A DNA stretch of 64,000 nucleotides from Bacteroidales bacterium (lineage in GTDB: Bacteria > Bacteroidota > Bacteroidia > Bacteroidales > F082): NCBI GenBank assembly GCA_017439405.1, contig JAFSJF010000037.1, positions 62,001-126,000 on the forward strand, written 5' to 3'. Of this stretch, positions 27,445 to 36,081 are shown piece by piece. Under the pieces are notes generated by a model. It made no database searches and was not told the DNA's origin. It worked only from the letters and a program-made list of their open reading frames with translations. Made by a program: the position numbers and the translations under genes. Numbering within the stretch: position 1 is the stretch's first letter; each line of letters opens with the position of its first letter.

Positions 27445-30400
27445 ATGAAAGCATATTATTCAACAAAGATACAACATCTAATACAGTTGGCACTTGTAAT
27501 AATGTTTGTGCTTCCGAGCCTGATGTTAGAAGCACAAAGTCCAAATGATCCTGGCATAATGAGATTAGACATTACCAACGATAGATGTAATCGAGGAGAG
27601 GGTAGTGCTTATTTGACCGTATCCACCCTATATCAGAGCCAAATGATAATCACATGGTTTTATGAAGATTTCGTCACTGGAGAAAATCGGGAAGAACATG
27701 ATGTATTAAGCATCGGCAATCTTCATCAAGGTCTTGTAGGCGTAATTGTGAGATCCGTCTCTTGTAACAACATTGTTTTTGAGTCGTTCAAATATGTTGA
27801 AAATGATTCAAATGAATTTAATGCAACTATTACTGTAACAACCAATACTCAATCATGTGAAGTTGTTTCGGCCGAGTTGGTGGTTGTCCCAACTGGTGGG
27901 ATGGGACCCTATACTTTTGAATGGGAAACCAATTTCATGACAGTTTATGAGCCAGGGTATTATAGTTGCAAGGTTTGGGACAGCTATAATAATGAATGTT
28001 TAGCTGAAACAATTGTCTCCATGGAAAAACTTAAATGTGCCGTTGACCCCAATGAGATATTTGGCCCGGATGGATTTGGCGATGAAAAGATGATTGCAGC
28101 GACACAAAGCATCTCTTATACAATCACTTTTGAAAACGACCCGGAATTTGCCACAGCACCGGCATCAAGAGTTGAGATTGAATACCCAATTCCAGCCGAA
28201 CAAAGATTGGCATCGTTTAGGCTGGGTGATTTCGGGTTTGGGCAATTTGTTTTCACCGTCCCCAACAACACATCATCCTATTATCAAAGATTGGATGTAT
28301 CGGATTCACTTGGTGTATGGGTGGATGTCACGGCGGGAATTGATGTGATTCACAACAAAGCGTTTTGGATTTTCCAAAGCATCGACCCCGCTACTGGCTC
28401 TGAACCACAAAACTCACAACTTGGTTTCCTGTTGGTTAACGATGACGAAGGAAGGGGAGAAGGCTATGTCAATTATTACATTTCCCCCGCTGATGGGCTG
28501 CAAACTGGTGACACAACATCTGCTGTTGCTACTATCGTTTTCGATGATAATGCCCCGATTGCCACTAATGTTTGGACCAATATGTTTGATGCCGCTGCAC
28601 CTACAAGTACCATTGCGAGTACGAACATCATAGAAACGGATAGCACCAACTGTATCATAAGTTTTTCATCACAGGATGACATGAATGGTTCAGGAGTTCA
28701 TAGCATAGAATTGTTTGTGTCAGTTAATGGTGCACAATATGTATCTGCAGGTTCATACGCTTATGAAGCTGAAGTGAGTTATCCTTTAATGAATGGGTTG
28801 TATTATGAGTTCATCAGTATTGCAACTGATAATGTTGGAAATGTTGAAGACTTTAAGACTATTCCAGACGCTACCGTTGACTACGGTCTTGCGCCAAGTG
28901 ACATCACCCTTTCAAAATACTATTTCTATGAGAACGAATTGGTTGGCAGTGTTGTGGGTGAGTTGAACACTATTGATATCGGCGATGTTTTCACATATCA
29001 ACTTGTTGATGGAGAAGGGGCTTCTGACAATAGTTTGTTCGCCATATCTGAAAACAAATTGGTGACCAACGCCGATTTCAATTGTGAAGAACGTCTTGAT
29101 TATTCTGTGAGAGTCAGGTCAACGGATGTCTCAAATCTGTATGTCGAAAAAACGTTTGATATCAGTATGGTTAAGACAAATCAGACCTACGATCTCGATT
29201 ATGAGGGTGATATTTGCCAAGGAGAGAATTTCTTCGGCTACGGATGGAACATCAATCTGCTTGACTCTGTTCCTGGCACATATACTTATACGAGGCATTT
29301 GCAAACGACGAGTGGATGCGATAGCATTCGGACGCTTACGGTAAGAGTGCATCCTGAGTATTTAATACCCATTACTGATGAGATAGCCTATGGCGAGGAC
29401 TACACTTTGAATGGCTTTAATATTGTAAATCCAACGATTGGAATTGTTTATGACACATTGTATCTCCATACAACCCAAGGTTGTGATAGCATCGTCTCAT
29501 TGACGCTAACTATTAATCCTGGAGTGGTGAACTATATTCAAACCACTAACCTCACCACTGGCTGGAACTGGTGGAGTTGCTATGTTGAATTGGATGGCAT
29601 AGACGGTTTGAACATGCTGCAAGAAGGCCTCGGCACGAGCGGCGTGACCATCAAGTCGCAGAACGACGGATACAACTCATATTTGGACGGCTACGGCTGG
29701 TATGGCTCGCTGGGTACGCTCAACAACGAGTCGAGTTACCAAATACGTACTGCTACCATCTGCGAGGTGCAGATGACGGGCAGCGCGATAAGTCCTGACA
29801 ACCATCCCATTACGATTAATCCAGGTTGGTCATGGATAGGTTATCCTGTGAGCATCTCCTTAAGTTTGGGAGAGGCGTTTTCAGGTATCACCCCAATGAC
29901 AAACGACATGCTGAAGTCGCAGAACGACGGCTTCGCGTCCTATCTTGAGGGATTCGGTTGGTACGGTGCACTCAACACACTCAACCCCGGCATGGGCTTG
30001 ATGTACAAGTCATTTAGCAACACGTCCATTACATTCTCCTATCCTACAGGCGGTGCGAAGGGCAATCTAAAAGCCAACCAAACCACGGAGAATAACCACT
30101 GGAGACCCAACCTGAACGCTTACGCCGACAACATGAGCGTGATGGCGGTCGTTGAGCTTGACGGCAACGAACTCCAAGGCGAGAACTTCGAGTTGGCTGC
30201 CTTCGCCAACGGTGAGGTGCGCGGCAGCGCGAGATTGCTCTATGTGGAACCTCTCAACCGCTACATGGCCTTCTTGACCGTGGCTGGCGATGAGGCCACA
30301 GAGCTTCGTTTTGCTCTCTACAACACCGAAACGGGTGACGTAGAGACGCAAAGTTTTGCGTCTCTACAATATGAGACCGACGCCGTGGTGGGCAGTTTTG

Positions 30401-30696
30401 CCGAGCCTTACGTCGTCAGCTTCCGCAGCATCACCGGTTTGGAGGAATGGGCCAACAGTGTGAGCCTCTTCCCGAATCCCGTGGAGCGTGGTGAAACCGT
30501 CACCCTTGGCCTGCCCGAGGTGGAGACGTTGCGTGCAACGTCTGTGGAAACCATCGATGCCCTTGGCATGGTGGTTGAGACGCACGGCCATGCGTCTCTG
30601 CAGCGAATCACCGCCCCGAAGGTGGCTGGTGTCTATACGCTGAGGATTACCGTGGAAGGGAAGGGGACGTGCTACAGGAAATTGGTGGTGCGATAA
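27445..30696 (+). CDS. T9SS cargo protein, last gene of operon A
   Basis: This 1083-residue protein has a signal peptide ending near LMLEAQS. In order: an SprB-like region (FEWETNFMTVYEPGYYSCKVWD); a conserved DPNEIFGPDGFGDEK region with conserved-repeat-like strands (about 195-385); an Ig-like segment (GVHSIELFVSVNGAQYV); a cadherin-like segment (about 490-575); two CQGENFFGYGW/GCDSI-type segments; a two-fold GWNWW module (about 700-865); a region of the type ELAAFANGEVRGSARLLYVEPLNRYMAFLTVAGDE; and a T9SS type A sorting domain (LFPNPVERG ... CYRKLVVR). The 5' two-thirds are AT-rich; the last 1.1 kb is GC-rich and closely matches the ends of the genes at 41397 and 47307. It is the only member of operon A with a clear sorting domain. 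Confidence 0.85.
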   Translation: MKAYYSTKIQHLIQLALVIMFVLPSLMLEAQSPNDPGIMRLDITNDRCNRGEGSAYLTVSTLYQSQMIITWFYEDFVTGENREEHDVLSIGNLHQGLVGVIVRSVSCNNIVFESFKYVENDSNEFNATITVTTNTQSCEVVSAELVVVPTGGMGPYTFEWETNFMTVYEPGYYSCKVWDSYNNECLAETIVSMEKLKCAVDPNEIFGPDGFGDEKMIAATQSISYTITFENDPEFATAPASRVEIEYPIPAEQRLASFRLGDFGFGQFVFTVPNNTSSYYQRLDVSDSLGVWVDVTAGIDVIHNKAFWIFQSIDPATGSEPQNSQLGFLLVNDDEGRGEGYVNYYISPADGLQTGDTTSAVATIVFDDNAPIATNVWTNMFDAAAPTSTIASTNIIETDSTNCIISFSSQDDMNGSGVHSIELFVSVNGAQYVSAGSYAYEAEVSYPLMNGLYYEFISIATDNVGNVEDFKTIPDATVDYGLAPSDITLSKYYFYENELVGSVVGELNTIDIGDVFTYQLVDGEGASDNSLFAISENKLVTNADFNCEERLDYSVRVRSTDVSNLYVEKTFDISMVKTNQTYDLDYEGDICQGENFFGYGWNINLLDSVPGTYTYTRHLQTTSGCDSIRTLTVRVHPEYLIPITDEIAYGEDYTLNGFNIVNPTIGIVYDTLYLHTTQGCDSIVSLTLTINPGVVNYIQTTNLTTGWNWWSCYVELDGIDGLNMLQEGLGTSGVTIKSQNDGYNSYLDGYGWYGSLGTLNNESSYQIRTATICEVQMTGSAISPDNHPITINPGWSWIGYPVSISLSLGEAFSGITPMTNDMLKSQNDGFASYLEGFGWYGALNTLNPGMGLMYKSFSNTSITFSYPTGGAKGNLKANQTTENNHWRPNLNAYADNMSVMAVVELDGNELQGENFELAAFANGEVRGSARLLYVEPLNRYMAFLTVAGDEATELRFALYNTETGDVETQSFASLQYETDAVVGSFAEPYVVSFRSITGLEEWANSVSLFPNPVERGETVTLGLPEVETLRATSVETIDALGMVVETHGHASLQRITAPKVAGVYTLRITVEGKGTCYRKLVVR
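30340..30367. repeat. 28-bp palindrome translated in frame (T9SS gene, site 1)
   Basis: GTAGAGACGCAAA and TTTGCGTCTCTAC-type arms make a near-perfect palindrome inside the coding region, read as VETQSFASLQ. The homologous site carries a similar palindrome at 46848 and 48729. Confidence 0.75.
30520..30547. repeat. 28-bp palindrome translated in frame, core variant GTTGCGTGCAAC
   Basis: GGAGACGTTGC and GCAACGTCT arms form the same type of element, translated as VETLRATSVE. It has no counterpart at the equivalent place in the other two T9SS genes. Confidence 0.65.
30574..30601. repeat. 28-bp palindrome translated in frame (T9SS gene, site 2)
   Basis: GAGACGCACGG and CCATGCGTCTC arms, translated as VETHGHASLQ inside the sorting domain. 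The same site has an equivalent element at 48960. Confidence 0.7.
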
Positions 30697-30704
30697 CGCT
30701 TTCT

Positions 30705-31490
30705 TTACTCCCAATTGGGCTTCCGCTTCTCGAAAAACGCCTTCATGCCTTCTTGTCCGGCCTTGGAGATGCGCTGGTTGGCGATGGCTACCGAGGTCTG
30801 CATGAAGACGGGGCTGTGGGGGTCGTCGGTGCCGGTGACCATGCGGAGCAGGCTCTTGCATTCGGCGATGGCATCGGGCGCGGCGTGCAGGAAATGGTCG
30901 ATGTAAACGCGCTCGGTGTCAATCATTTCAGCTTCATTGGCAACGATGTTTACGAGGCCGAATTCCTTGGCTTCGGCGGCGGTGAAACGGCGTCCGGTCA
31001 GCATCAGCTCCTTGGCGGCTGTGTGTCCGATTTTGCTTACCACGAAAGGCGAAATCGTGGCTGGAGTGATGCCCAAACGCACCTCGGAAAAGGCAAACTT
31101 GGTTTCCCTTTCGGCAATCACGATGTCGGCAGCGGCAATGATGCCGTTGGCTCCGCCGATGCAGGCGCCATGCACATCCACGATGACCGCCTTGTTGCAG
31201 AAATGAATGGTCTGGAACAGTTTGGAAAGTTTTTGCGCGTCGGCAATGTTCTGGTTGTAACTGAAGCCCGCCATGTCCTTCATGTAGGCCAAGTCGGCAC
31301 CAGCGCAGAAACATTTCCCATTGCCTTTCAAGATGATGACGCGGATGTCGTTGCGGCTGTTGAGCCAGTCGAAAGCCTCGGTCAGTTCGCGAATCAGCTC
31401 GGCATTCATGGCGTTGCGCACCTCGGGGCGGTCGAGGCTGACCCAAGCCATGCTTTCGCCCAATTGCACTTTTATCGTGTTGAAATCCAT
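30705..31490 (-). CDS. Enoyl-CoA hydratase/isomerase family protein (methylglutaconyl-CoA hydratase-like)
   Basis: This 261-residue crotonase has the oxyanion-hole segments GKCFCAGADLAYM and VHGACIGGANGIIAAADIVIA. The segment FAFSEVRLGITPATISPFVV, whose Glu corresponds to the second catalytic glutamate of crotonases, is typical of methylglutaconyl-CoA hydratases (LiuC/GnyH type). The first catalytic Glu position appears to be Gly, as in that subgroup. It would hydrate an enoyl-CoA in the cytoplasm. No other leucine-degradation gene is adjacent, so the substrate is uncertain. It is convergent with the T9SS gene, with only 8 nt between stops. Confidence 0.88.
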   Translation of the reverse strand: MDFNTIKVQLGESMAWVSLDRPEVRNAMNAELIRELTEAFDWLNSRNDIRVIILKGNGKCFCAGADLAYMKDMAGFSYNQNIADAQKLSKLFQTIHFCNKAVIVDVHGACIGGANGIIAAADIVIAERETKFAFSEVRLGITPATISPFVVSKIGHTAAKELMLTGRRFTAAEAKEFGLVNIVANEAEMIDTERVYIDHFLHAAPDAIAECKSLLRMVTGTDDPHSPVFMQTSVAIANQRISKAGQEGMKAFFEKRKPNWE

Positions 31491-31796
31491 AGTTTTCAGT
31501 TTGAAGTTAGAAGTTTGCAGTTGTCAGTTTTGTGGTTATGAAAGTGCAATATTCGGGAAAAAATGCCAATCTGTCGCAATCATTCCGCAAAAAATGCGTT
31601 ACTTTGCAGGCGGAACGGTTTTTGTGGCCTTTCCACCCGCCCCGAAGGAGGCGACGCTACAGTAACCGTAGGTAGCGACCTCTCCCCCTTTTGAGGGGGT
31701 AGGGGGCAGCACCCCGATAGGCATCGGCTGCCACGGTTGTGACAGCCCTACGACTAAACAACTGAAAAACTGAATAACCGAACAACTGAAAAACAG
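31491..31796. other. 306-bp intergenic region with dispersed repeats
   Basis: No gene is visible. The left part is simple sequence (GAAGTTAGAAGTTTGCAGTTG). The centre (31661-31721) holds AGTAACCGTAGGTAGCGACCT, a CTCCCCCTTTTGAGGGGG hairpin and GCAGCACCCCGATAGG. The first and third motifs recur inverted at 56434-56473. The right part repeats AACAACTGAAAAAC-like units up to the next start codon. Confidence 0.6.
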
Positions 31797-32258
31797 ATGG
31801 ACGAAAACAACTTCAATAACGGACTCGACGACCTCTTGAACATGTTCAAGAAAATGATGGAAAAACAAGACCTTGACGCCATCCCGGGCATCAATGAGGA
31901 ACAGAAGGAGCAACTGAAGATGTTCCTCGAGGATTTCGACGAGCTGAAGAACGACATGAAAATCGAGATATACAAACTCGACCCCTTCACGAAGCAGATG
32001 GTAGGCATGGTGATGGGACAGCTGAAGAACTTCACGGGCGAGAGTCAACAGGTGCAAAACACCGTGCCACAGCATTCTACAATCAACAAGGAAAAACAGC
32101 TGACCGACATCCCCGGCACCAACGAGAACCTCGAAGCCCAGCTTGCTGAAATCGACAAGCAACTCCGCAACCCCGACCTCAGCGACGACGACCTCAACCG
32201 CCTGCTCGACGAACGCAGTTCGATAGTTGCCGAGTTGGGAGTTGGGAGTGCCAATTAA
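31797..32258 (+). CDS. Small acidic cytoplasmic protein of unknown function
   Basis: I do not recognise this 153-residue protein. There is no signal peptide or membrane segment. It is highly charged and helical, with a likely coiled-coil at each end (LDDLLNMFKKMMEKQDLD and NLEAQLAEIDKQLRNPDLSDDDLNRLLDERSSIV). A central segment is hydrophobic with methionines (FTKQMVGMVMGQLKNF). The C-terminal residues run into simple repeat DNA (GAGTTGGGAGTTGGGAG), suggesting that the end has been remodelled. The next gene begins 25 nt downstream. Confidence 0.65.
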   Translation: MDENNFNNGLDDLLNMFKKMMEKQDLDAIPGINEEQKEQLKMFLEDFDELKNDMKIEIYKLDPFTKQMVGMVMGQLKNFTGESQQVQNTVPQHSTINKEKQLTDIPGTNENLEAQLAEIDKQLRNPDLSDDDLNRLLDERSSIVAELGVGSAN

Positions 32259-32283
32259 ACACTTAAAAAATTCAACAATAACA

Positions 32284-32979
32284 ATGAAGAAAACCCTCCT
32301 TACCCTCATCGCCCTCATCGTTTCGGCGACCTCGTTTGCCCAACTGATCGCCAACAAGACCGACAAGAAAGTGACCGTCGGCTTCGACCTTTTCCATGAC
32401 TTCCAGCTCAACAAGAGCGACTTCTGGGACGCACGTGCTTTCAATCAAGGTGTGGATTGGTACATCACCTACAACATCCCCTTGGGTGAAAGCTCAAAGC
32501 ACACCGTGAGCATTGGTGCGGGAATGAGTCATCATAACTATTACTCTTTCAGCCAAATACTGAACCCCTATGCCGACACGCTGCAATACCTGCAATGCCG
32601 CGATCTGGAAAACTTCAAGCGCTTCAAGGTCAACGCCAACTATGTCGATATTCCGCTCGAATTGCGCTTTCGCATCAAGGACCAGTTCAAGATTGGCGTG
32701 GGCTTCAAGCTCGGCATTTTGGTCATGGGCAAGACGAAATACGTCGGCCCCGACTTCACCGAAGGAGAACTCCTTACGGGTGGCAATGGCAACATTGTCC
32801 ATGTCAAAGACACCTACATCAAAAACCTTGAGCGATACAACTATTCGGTCACGTTGCGCGTAGGGTGGAAGTGGGTGAGTGCCTTTGCCGCCTACCAACT
32901 CAACCCCGTGTTTGAAGTCGGCCACAACGCGCCCGTCATCCACCCGCTCTCAGTGGGCATTGCCATTGCGCCGTTCTGA
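32284..32979 (+). CDS. Outer membrane beta-barrel protein
   Basis: The ATG at 32284 opens a signal peptide (MKKTLLTLIALIVSATSFAQ); the frame extends upstream into the preceding gene but those starts lack a signal. The 231-residue product shows barrel strands: VTVGFDLFHDFQL, VSIGAGMSHHNYYSF, VDIPLELRFRIKDQFKIGVGFKLGILV, YSVTLRVGWKWVSAFAAYQLNPVF and LSVGIAIAPF. It is a member of the small OMP_b-brl group. Its stop overlaps the start of queG (TGATG), so the two are translationally coupled, although a functional link is not obvious. Confidence 0.75.
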   Translation: MKKTLLTLIALIVSATSFAQLIANKTDKKVTVGFDLFHDFQLNKSDFWDARAFNQGVDWYITYNIPLGESSKHTVSIGAGMSHHNYYSFSQILNPYADTLQYLQCRDLENFKRFKVNANYVDIPLELRFRIKDQFKIGVGFKLGILVMGKTKYVGPDFTEGELLTGGNGNIVHVKDTYIKNLERYNYSVTLRVGWKWVSAFAAYQLNPVFEVGHNAPVIHPLSVGIAIAPF

Positions 32980-33908
32980 TGGCTTCCCTGTCACAATGGA
33001 TTGTAACCGAGGCCGAAAACCTCGGTTTCGACGCTTGCGGCATCGCCCGTGCGACAGCCTTGGAAAAGGAATCGGCATACGTTGAGCAATGGCTTGAAAA
33101 CCAGCACGAAGGCGAAATGAACTACCTTAACCGCAACAAGGAGAAACGCTACGACCCGCGCCTCTTGGTGGAAGGCACACGGAGCATAGTCACGGTGCTT
33201 TTCAACTACTACCCCAAACAAAAGCTGAATGAAGACGACAACTTCAAAATCGCGAAATATGCCTATGGCTCCGACTATCACGATGTCTTGAAGCGGAAGA
33301 TGCGCCGTCTTCTGGAGCGTGTTGAAGCCCAAACGGGAAAGCTCGAAGGCAGTCGCGTTTTTGTGGATTCGGCACCCGTGCTCGATCGCGCTTGGGCCGT
33401 GCGTTGCGGACTTGGATTCATTGGCAAAAACACCGCTTTGATTCACCCCAAAAAAGGCTCGTTTTTCTTCATTGGACACCTGTTTTTGCCCTTGGACTTG
33501 ACCGAAACCGGCCAAGAGCTGACCAACCGCTGCGGACGCTGCACGCGGTGCATAGACGCTTGTCCCACAGGGGCTTTGGAGGCTTCCTTCCGCATCGATG
33601 CGCGCAAATGCATTTCTTACTTGACCATCGAATACCGCGGCTCTCTTGACGGACTTGACCAAAAAACGTTCAGGAATTGGATTTATGGCTGCGACATCTG
33701 CCAAGACGTTTGTCCCTACAACCGATTTTCGCTGCCTAACTGCGAGCCGGAATTCCAGCCTTCCTTAAAGCTCCTGAGCATGACGAAAACCGATTGGAAA
33801 AACTTGGATCAGGCTGGTTTTGAGGCACTTTTCAAGCATTCGGCCGTGCAACGCGCAGGATTTGAGGGCCTGAAACGAAACATCGGGTTTATCTCAAAGG
33901 AGAGTTGA
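32979..33908 (+). CDS. queG: Epoxyqueuosine reductase
   Basis: This 309-residue enzyme carries out the last step of queuosine synthesis, reducing epoxyqueuosine in tRNA with a cobalamin cofactor and two 4Fe-4S clusters. The DUF1730-type N-domain begins LGFDACGIARA. The catalytic Asp and cofactor region is VDSAPVLDRAWAVRCGLGFIGKNT. The clusters are CGRCTRCIDACPTGAL and CDICQDVCPYN. The usual C-terminal HEAT repeats are short or absent, as in many Bacteroidota. It overlaps the preceding barrel gene by 1 nt and its last 20 nt overlap the convergent gene at 33889. Confidence 0.94.
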   Translation: MASLSQWIVTEAENLGFDACGIARATALEKESAYVEQWLENQHEGEMNYLNRNKEKRYDPRLLVEGTRSIVTVLFNYYPKQKLNEDDNFKIAKYAYGSDYHDVLKRKMRRLLERVEAQTGKLEGSRVFVDSAPVLDRAWAVRCGLGFIGKNTALIHPKKGSFFFIGHLFLPLDLTETGQELTNRCGRCTRCIDACPTGALEASFRIDARKCISYLTIEYRGSLDGLDQKTFRNWIYGCDICQDVCPYNRFSLPNCEPEFQPSLKLLSMTKTDWKNLDQAGFEALFKHSAVQRAGFEGLKRNIGFISKES

Positions 33909-34533
33909 TGTTGTAGGTCAGCGTGAACTGAATCACCTTGTTGTAGGAATGGTCGAGCCAATACTGCGGCGTCGGGTTGGTCTGCATGGGCGTGAGGGAA
34001 TACATCATGCGAGCGCCCAGCCCCCAATGGTCGGTGAAAGCGAAATGCAGCCCGAAATTGCCCGTGACAGAAAAGAAATTCAGCTTCCACAGCGCATTGG
34101 AAGAATCTATTTCCCCACGGTGTTTCAACAGGAAATCCAAACTGAGACCCGCCTCCAGGGTCAGGAAATCCAACGACTTGCCATTGATGTTGAAGTATCC
34201 CAAATCATAGTTCAGCATCAGAGGGATCTCGGCATAATGCAGGCGAAGGTCATATTCATGGTAGCCATACTCGACCACTTCCTTAACGGAGGAATGGGCA
34301 CCCATTTGCGTGTATTTCAGTTCCATTTGTGCGGCAAAATGATTAGAGACGGGCAGGTTGACGTATCCTCCGGCAGTCAACCCCGCCTTGTGGAATCCAT
34401 AATACCTGTCGCCGTCCACCTGCGAGAAGGTGGCTCCGGCAATGAGACCCGCATTGAACGACTGTGCCCAAGCCGATTTGGTAGCCGTCAGCATCGCAAA
34501 CAACATCAGAAGCAAAAGTGGTTTTTTAATCAT
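33889..34533 (-). CDS. Outer membrane beta-barrel protein (PorT-like)
   Basis: The ATG at 34533 begins a signal peptide (MIKKPLLLLMLFAMLTATKSAWAQ). The 214-residue product shows typical strands: FNAGLIAGATFSQVDGDRYYGFHKAGLTAGGYVNLP, AAQMELKYTQMGA, YAEIPLMLNYDL, LTLEAGLSLDFLL and GLGARMMYSL. This is the SFNAGLIAG.TFSQVDGD pattern of PorT-like barrels in Bacteroidales. It lies 11 nt downstream of the transglycosylase gene, so it is probably co-transcribed. Its 3' end overlaps queG convergently by 20 nt. Confidence 0.8.
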   Translation of the reverse strand: MIKKPLLLLMLFAMLTATKSAWAQSFNAGLIAGATFSQVDGDRYYGFHKAGLTAGGYVNLPVSNHFAAQMELKYTQMGAHSSVKEVVEYGYHEYDLRLHYAEIPLMLNYDLGYFNINGKSLDFLTLEAGLSLDFLLKHRGEIDSSNALWKLNFFSVTGNFGLHFAFTDHWGLGARMMYSLTPMQTNPTPQYWLDHSYNKVIQFTLTYNINSPLR

Positions 34534-34544
34534 AAGACTGGTTT

Positions 34545-35972
34545 TCAGTTGAATATGGCTTTGTAATGATAATATCTTTCTATGACTTCCTCCACAAAAC
34601 GATAGGTTTCGGAGCCGCGTAGATAACCTGCCCGGCAACAAGTGTCGTTGTAGTACTGAGCCTTCGACTTGTTGAGGATGAAGAAGTCCACGTTGTCGTC
34701 CCAGACATCGGGCGCCATGCCGTATTTCTCTGCAAGTCGTTGAGCGTCATACACATGGCCAAGACCGGCATTGTAGGCTGCCAAGACGAACTTTACACGT
34801 TGGGTGCTGTCGGTCACACGGCTTTCGAGGCAGTTGTCCAGGTGCTTGATGAGTTTGCCGCCGGCTTCAATCTGCTCTTCGGGCGACGAGTTGTAATCGA
34901 CTTCATAGCGTTCCATGACGACGGGCATGAGCTGCATCAGGCCGAAAGCGCCCTTCTCGCTCTCCAAGTCGAGCCTGAATTTCGACTCTTGGTAGATGAG
35001 CGAGGCCAACAATTGCCAGTCCCAACCGATTTTCTTGGCCGTCTTCTTGATGGCTTTGTCGAACTCAGAGAGGCCGTTCTTTTTCCCTTCGGAGTTGGAA
35101 GCCGGTGTCTTGCTTTTGTTGACGTATTTGTTCATCACACGGCGCAAATGCCGTTGCTCGATGCTTTCAATCCAGCTGTTGATGGCGAGCAGCAGCGAGG
35201 AGTCGGTGTCCCCTCCCTTGAGTGCCCAGCCGATGGGGTGCTCGACGCTGACCGCCAAGTTCATGTCAAGCCCTCGGGTGTCGGACGAGGTCATTTTGGC
35301 CAAATACTCCTCCACCACGGCGTAGTCTATCAGGCCCGATGCGACCGCTTGCACCAATTCCATGCTGCTGAGGGAGTCGTTTTCCAAGATGAAAACCGTG
35401 TCGCCGATGTTCTCGGAGAGGTTCCCCAGCACCCTGACTGCCTGACTCCCTTTGCTAACGGCCACCGTTTTCCCAGCCAAATCGAGAGGCGAGCGAAGCA
35501 GTTGGTTTTCAACCTCGTTTTCCGTTGACATGGCGTTCCATCCTTTGGGCATCCTTTGCACCAGAATCCATCGTTCGGAAAGGATGGGGCTGGTCATTTG
35601 ATAGCGTTTCTTCATCTCCTTGGTGAGGCCGATACCGGTAGCCACCACGTCAACCTTGCATGAGTCAAGCAGGGCAAAGCAGGAATCCGGATTGTCGTTC
35701 ACCAGCATTTCCAGCTTCAGGTGATAATTGTCGCAGAAATCGCTAAGCAGCTCATATTCGAAACCCGTCGGCTTGGCATTGTACACGTTGTAATTGATGG
35801 CTCCACAATTGGTGACGGCCACGAGCACCCCTTTTTCGATCAGCCGTTCAAGACGATTCAGCGTGTCGGCTTCCATTTCCGGCTCCTCGCTTGGGATAGG
35901 GTCGTTCTTGCACGTCGTCGATGCAAGAACAAGCAACGACAACACCATGATTACTGACAATCTTTTCGCCAT
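34545..35972 (-). CDS. mltF: MltF-like membrane-bound lytic murein transglycosylase
   Basis: The start MAKRLSVIMVLSLLVLASTTC gives a lipoprotein-type signal with cysteine at about residue 21; the longer frame upstream lacks sense as a signal peptide. The 475-residue product has a periplasmic solute-binding (SBP_bac_3) domain at about 45-275 (FEYELLSDFCDNYHLKLEMLV; VDVVATGIGLTKEMKKRY). A C-terminal SLT goose-lysozyme-like domain follows, with catalytic Glu in IYQESKFRLDLESEKGAFGLMQLMP and AAYNAGLGHVYDAQRLAEKYG. It cleaves peptidoglycan glycan strands. A PorT-like barrel gene follows in the same transcript. Confidence 0.88.
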   Translation of the reverse strand: MAKRLSVIMVLSLLVLASTTCKNDPIPSEEPEMEADTLNRLERLIEKGVLVAVTNCGAINYNVYNAKPTGFEYELLSDFCDNYHLKLEMLVNDNPDSCFALLDSCKVDVVATGIGLTKEMKKRYQMTSPILSERWILVQRMPKGWNAMSTENEVENQLLRSPLDLAGKTVAVSKGSQAVRVLGNLSENIGDTVFILENDSLSSMELVQAVASGLIDYAVVEEYLAKMTSSDTRGLDMNLAVSVEHPIGWALKGGDTDSSLLLAINSWIESIEQRHLRRVMNKYVNKSKTPASNSEGKKNGLSEFDKAIKKTAKKIGWDWQLLASLIYQESKFRLDLESEKGAFGLMQLMPVVMERYEVDYNSSPEEQIEAGGKLIKHLDNCLESRVTDSTQRVKFVLAAYNAGLGHVYDAQRLAEKYGMAPDVWDDNVDFFILNKSKAQYYNDTCCRAGYLRGSETYRFVEEVIERYYHYKAIFN

Positions 35973-36031
35973 TCGGGTAGGTTTTGAAGCGGTAAAAATA
36001 CTAAAAAAACAATTTGGCAGAAAAAAACGGA

Positions 36032-36059
36032 TTGGTTTTTGCAGAAATATGTACTTTTG
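36032..36059 (+). promoter_or_regulatory. Promoter of the acyltransferase gene (TTG-N17-TACTTTTG)
   Basis: TTG at 36032-36034 is followed by TACTTTTG at 36052-36059, 22 nt before the ATG at 36082. This supports that start over the much longer open frame, which would begin inside the divergent mltF gene. Confidence 0.6.
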
Positions 36060-36081
36060 TATCTTCATTTCGCGATTGAAA

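Noticed and set aside
35794..36081. N-terminal extension of the acyltransferase
   Set aside because: It would lie within the divergent mltF gene and upstream of a promoter box; the ATG at 36082 gives the normal PlsC start.
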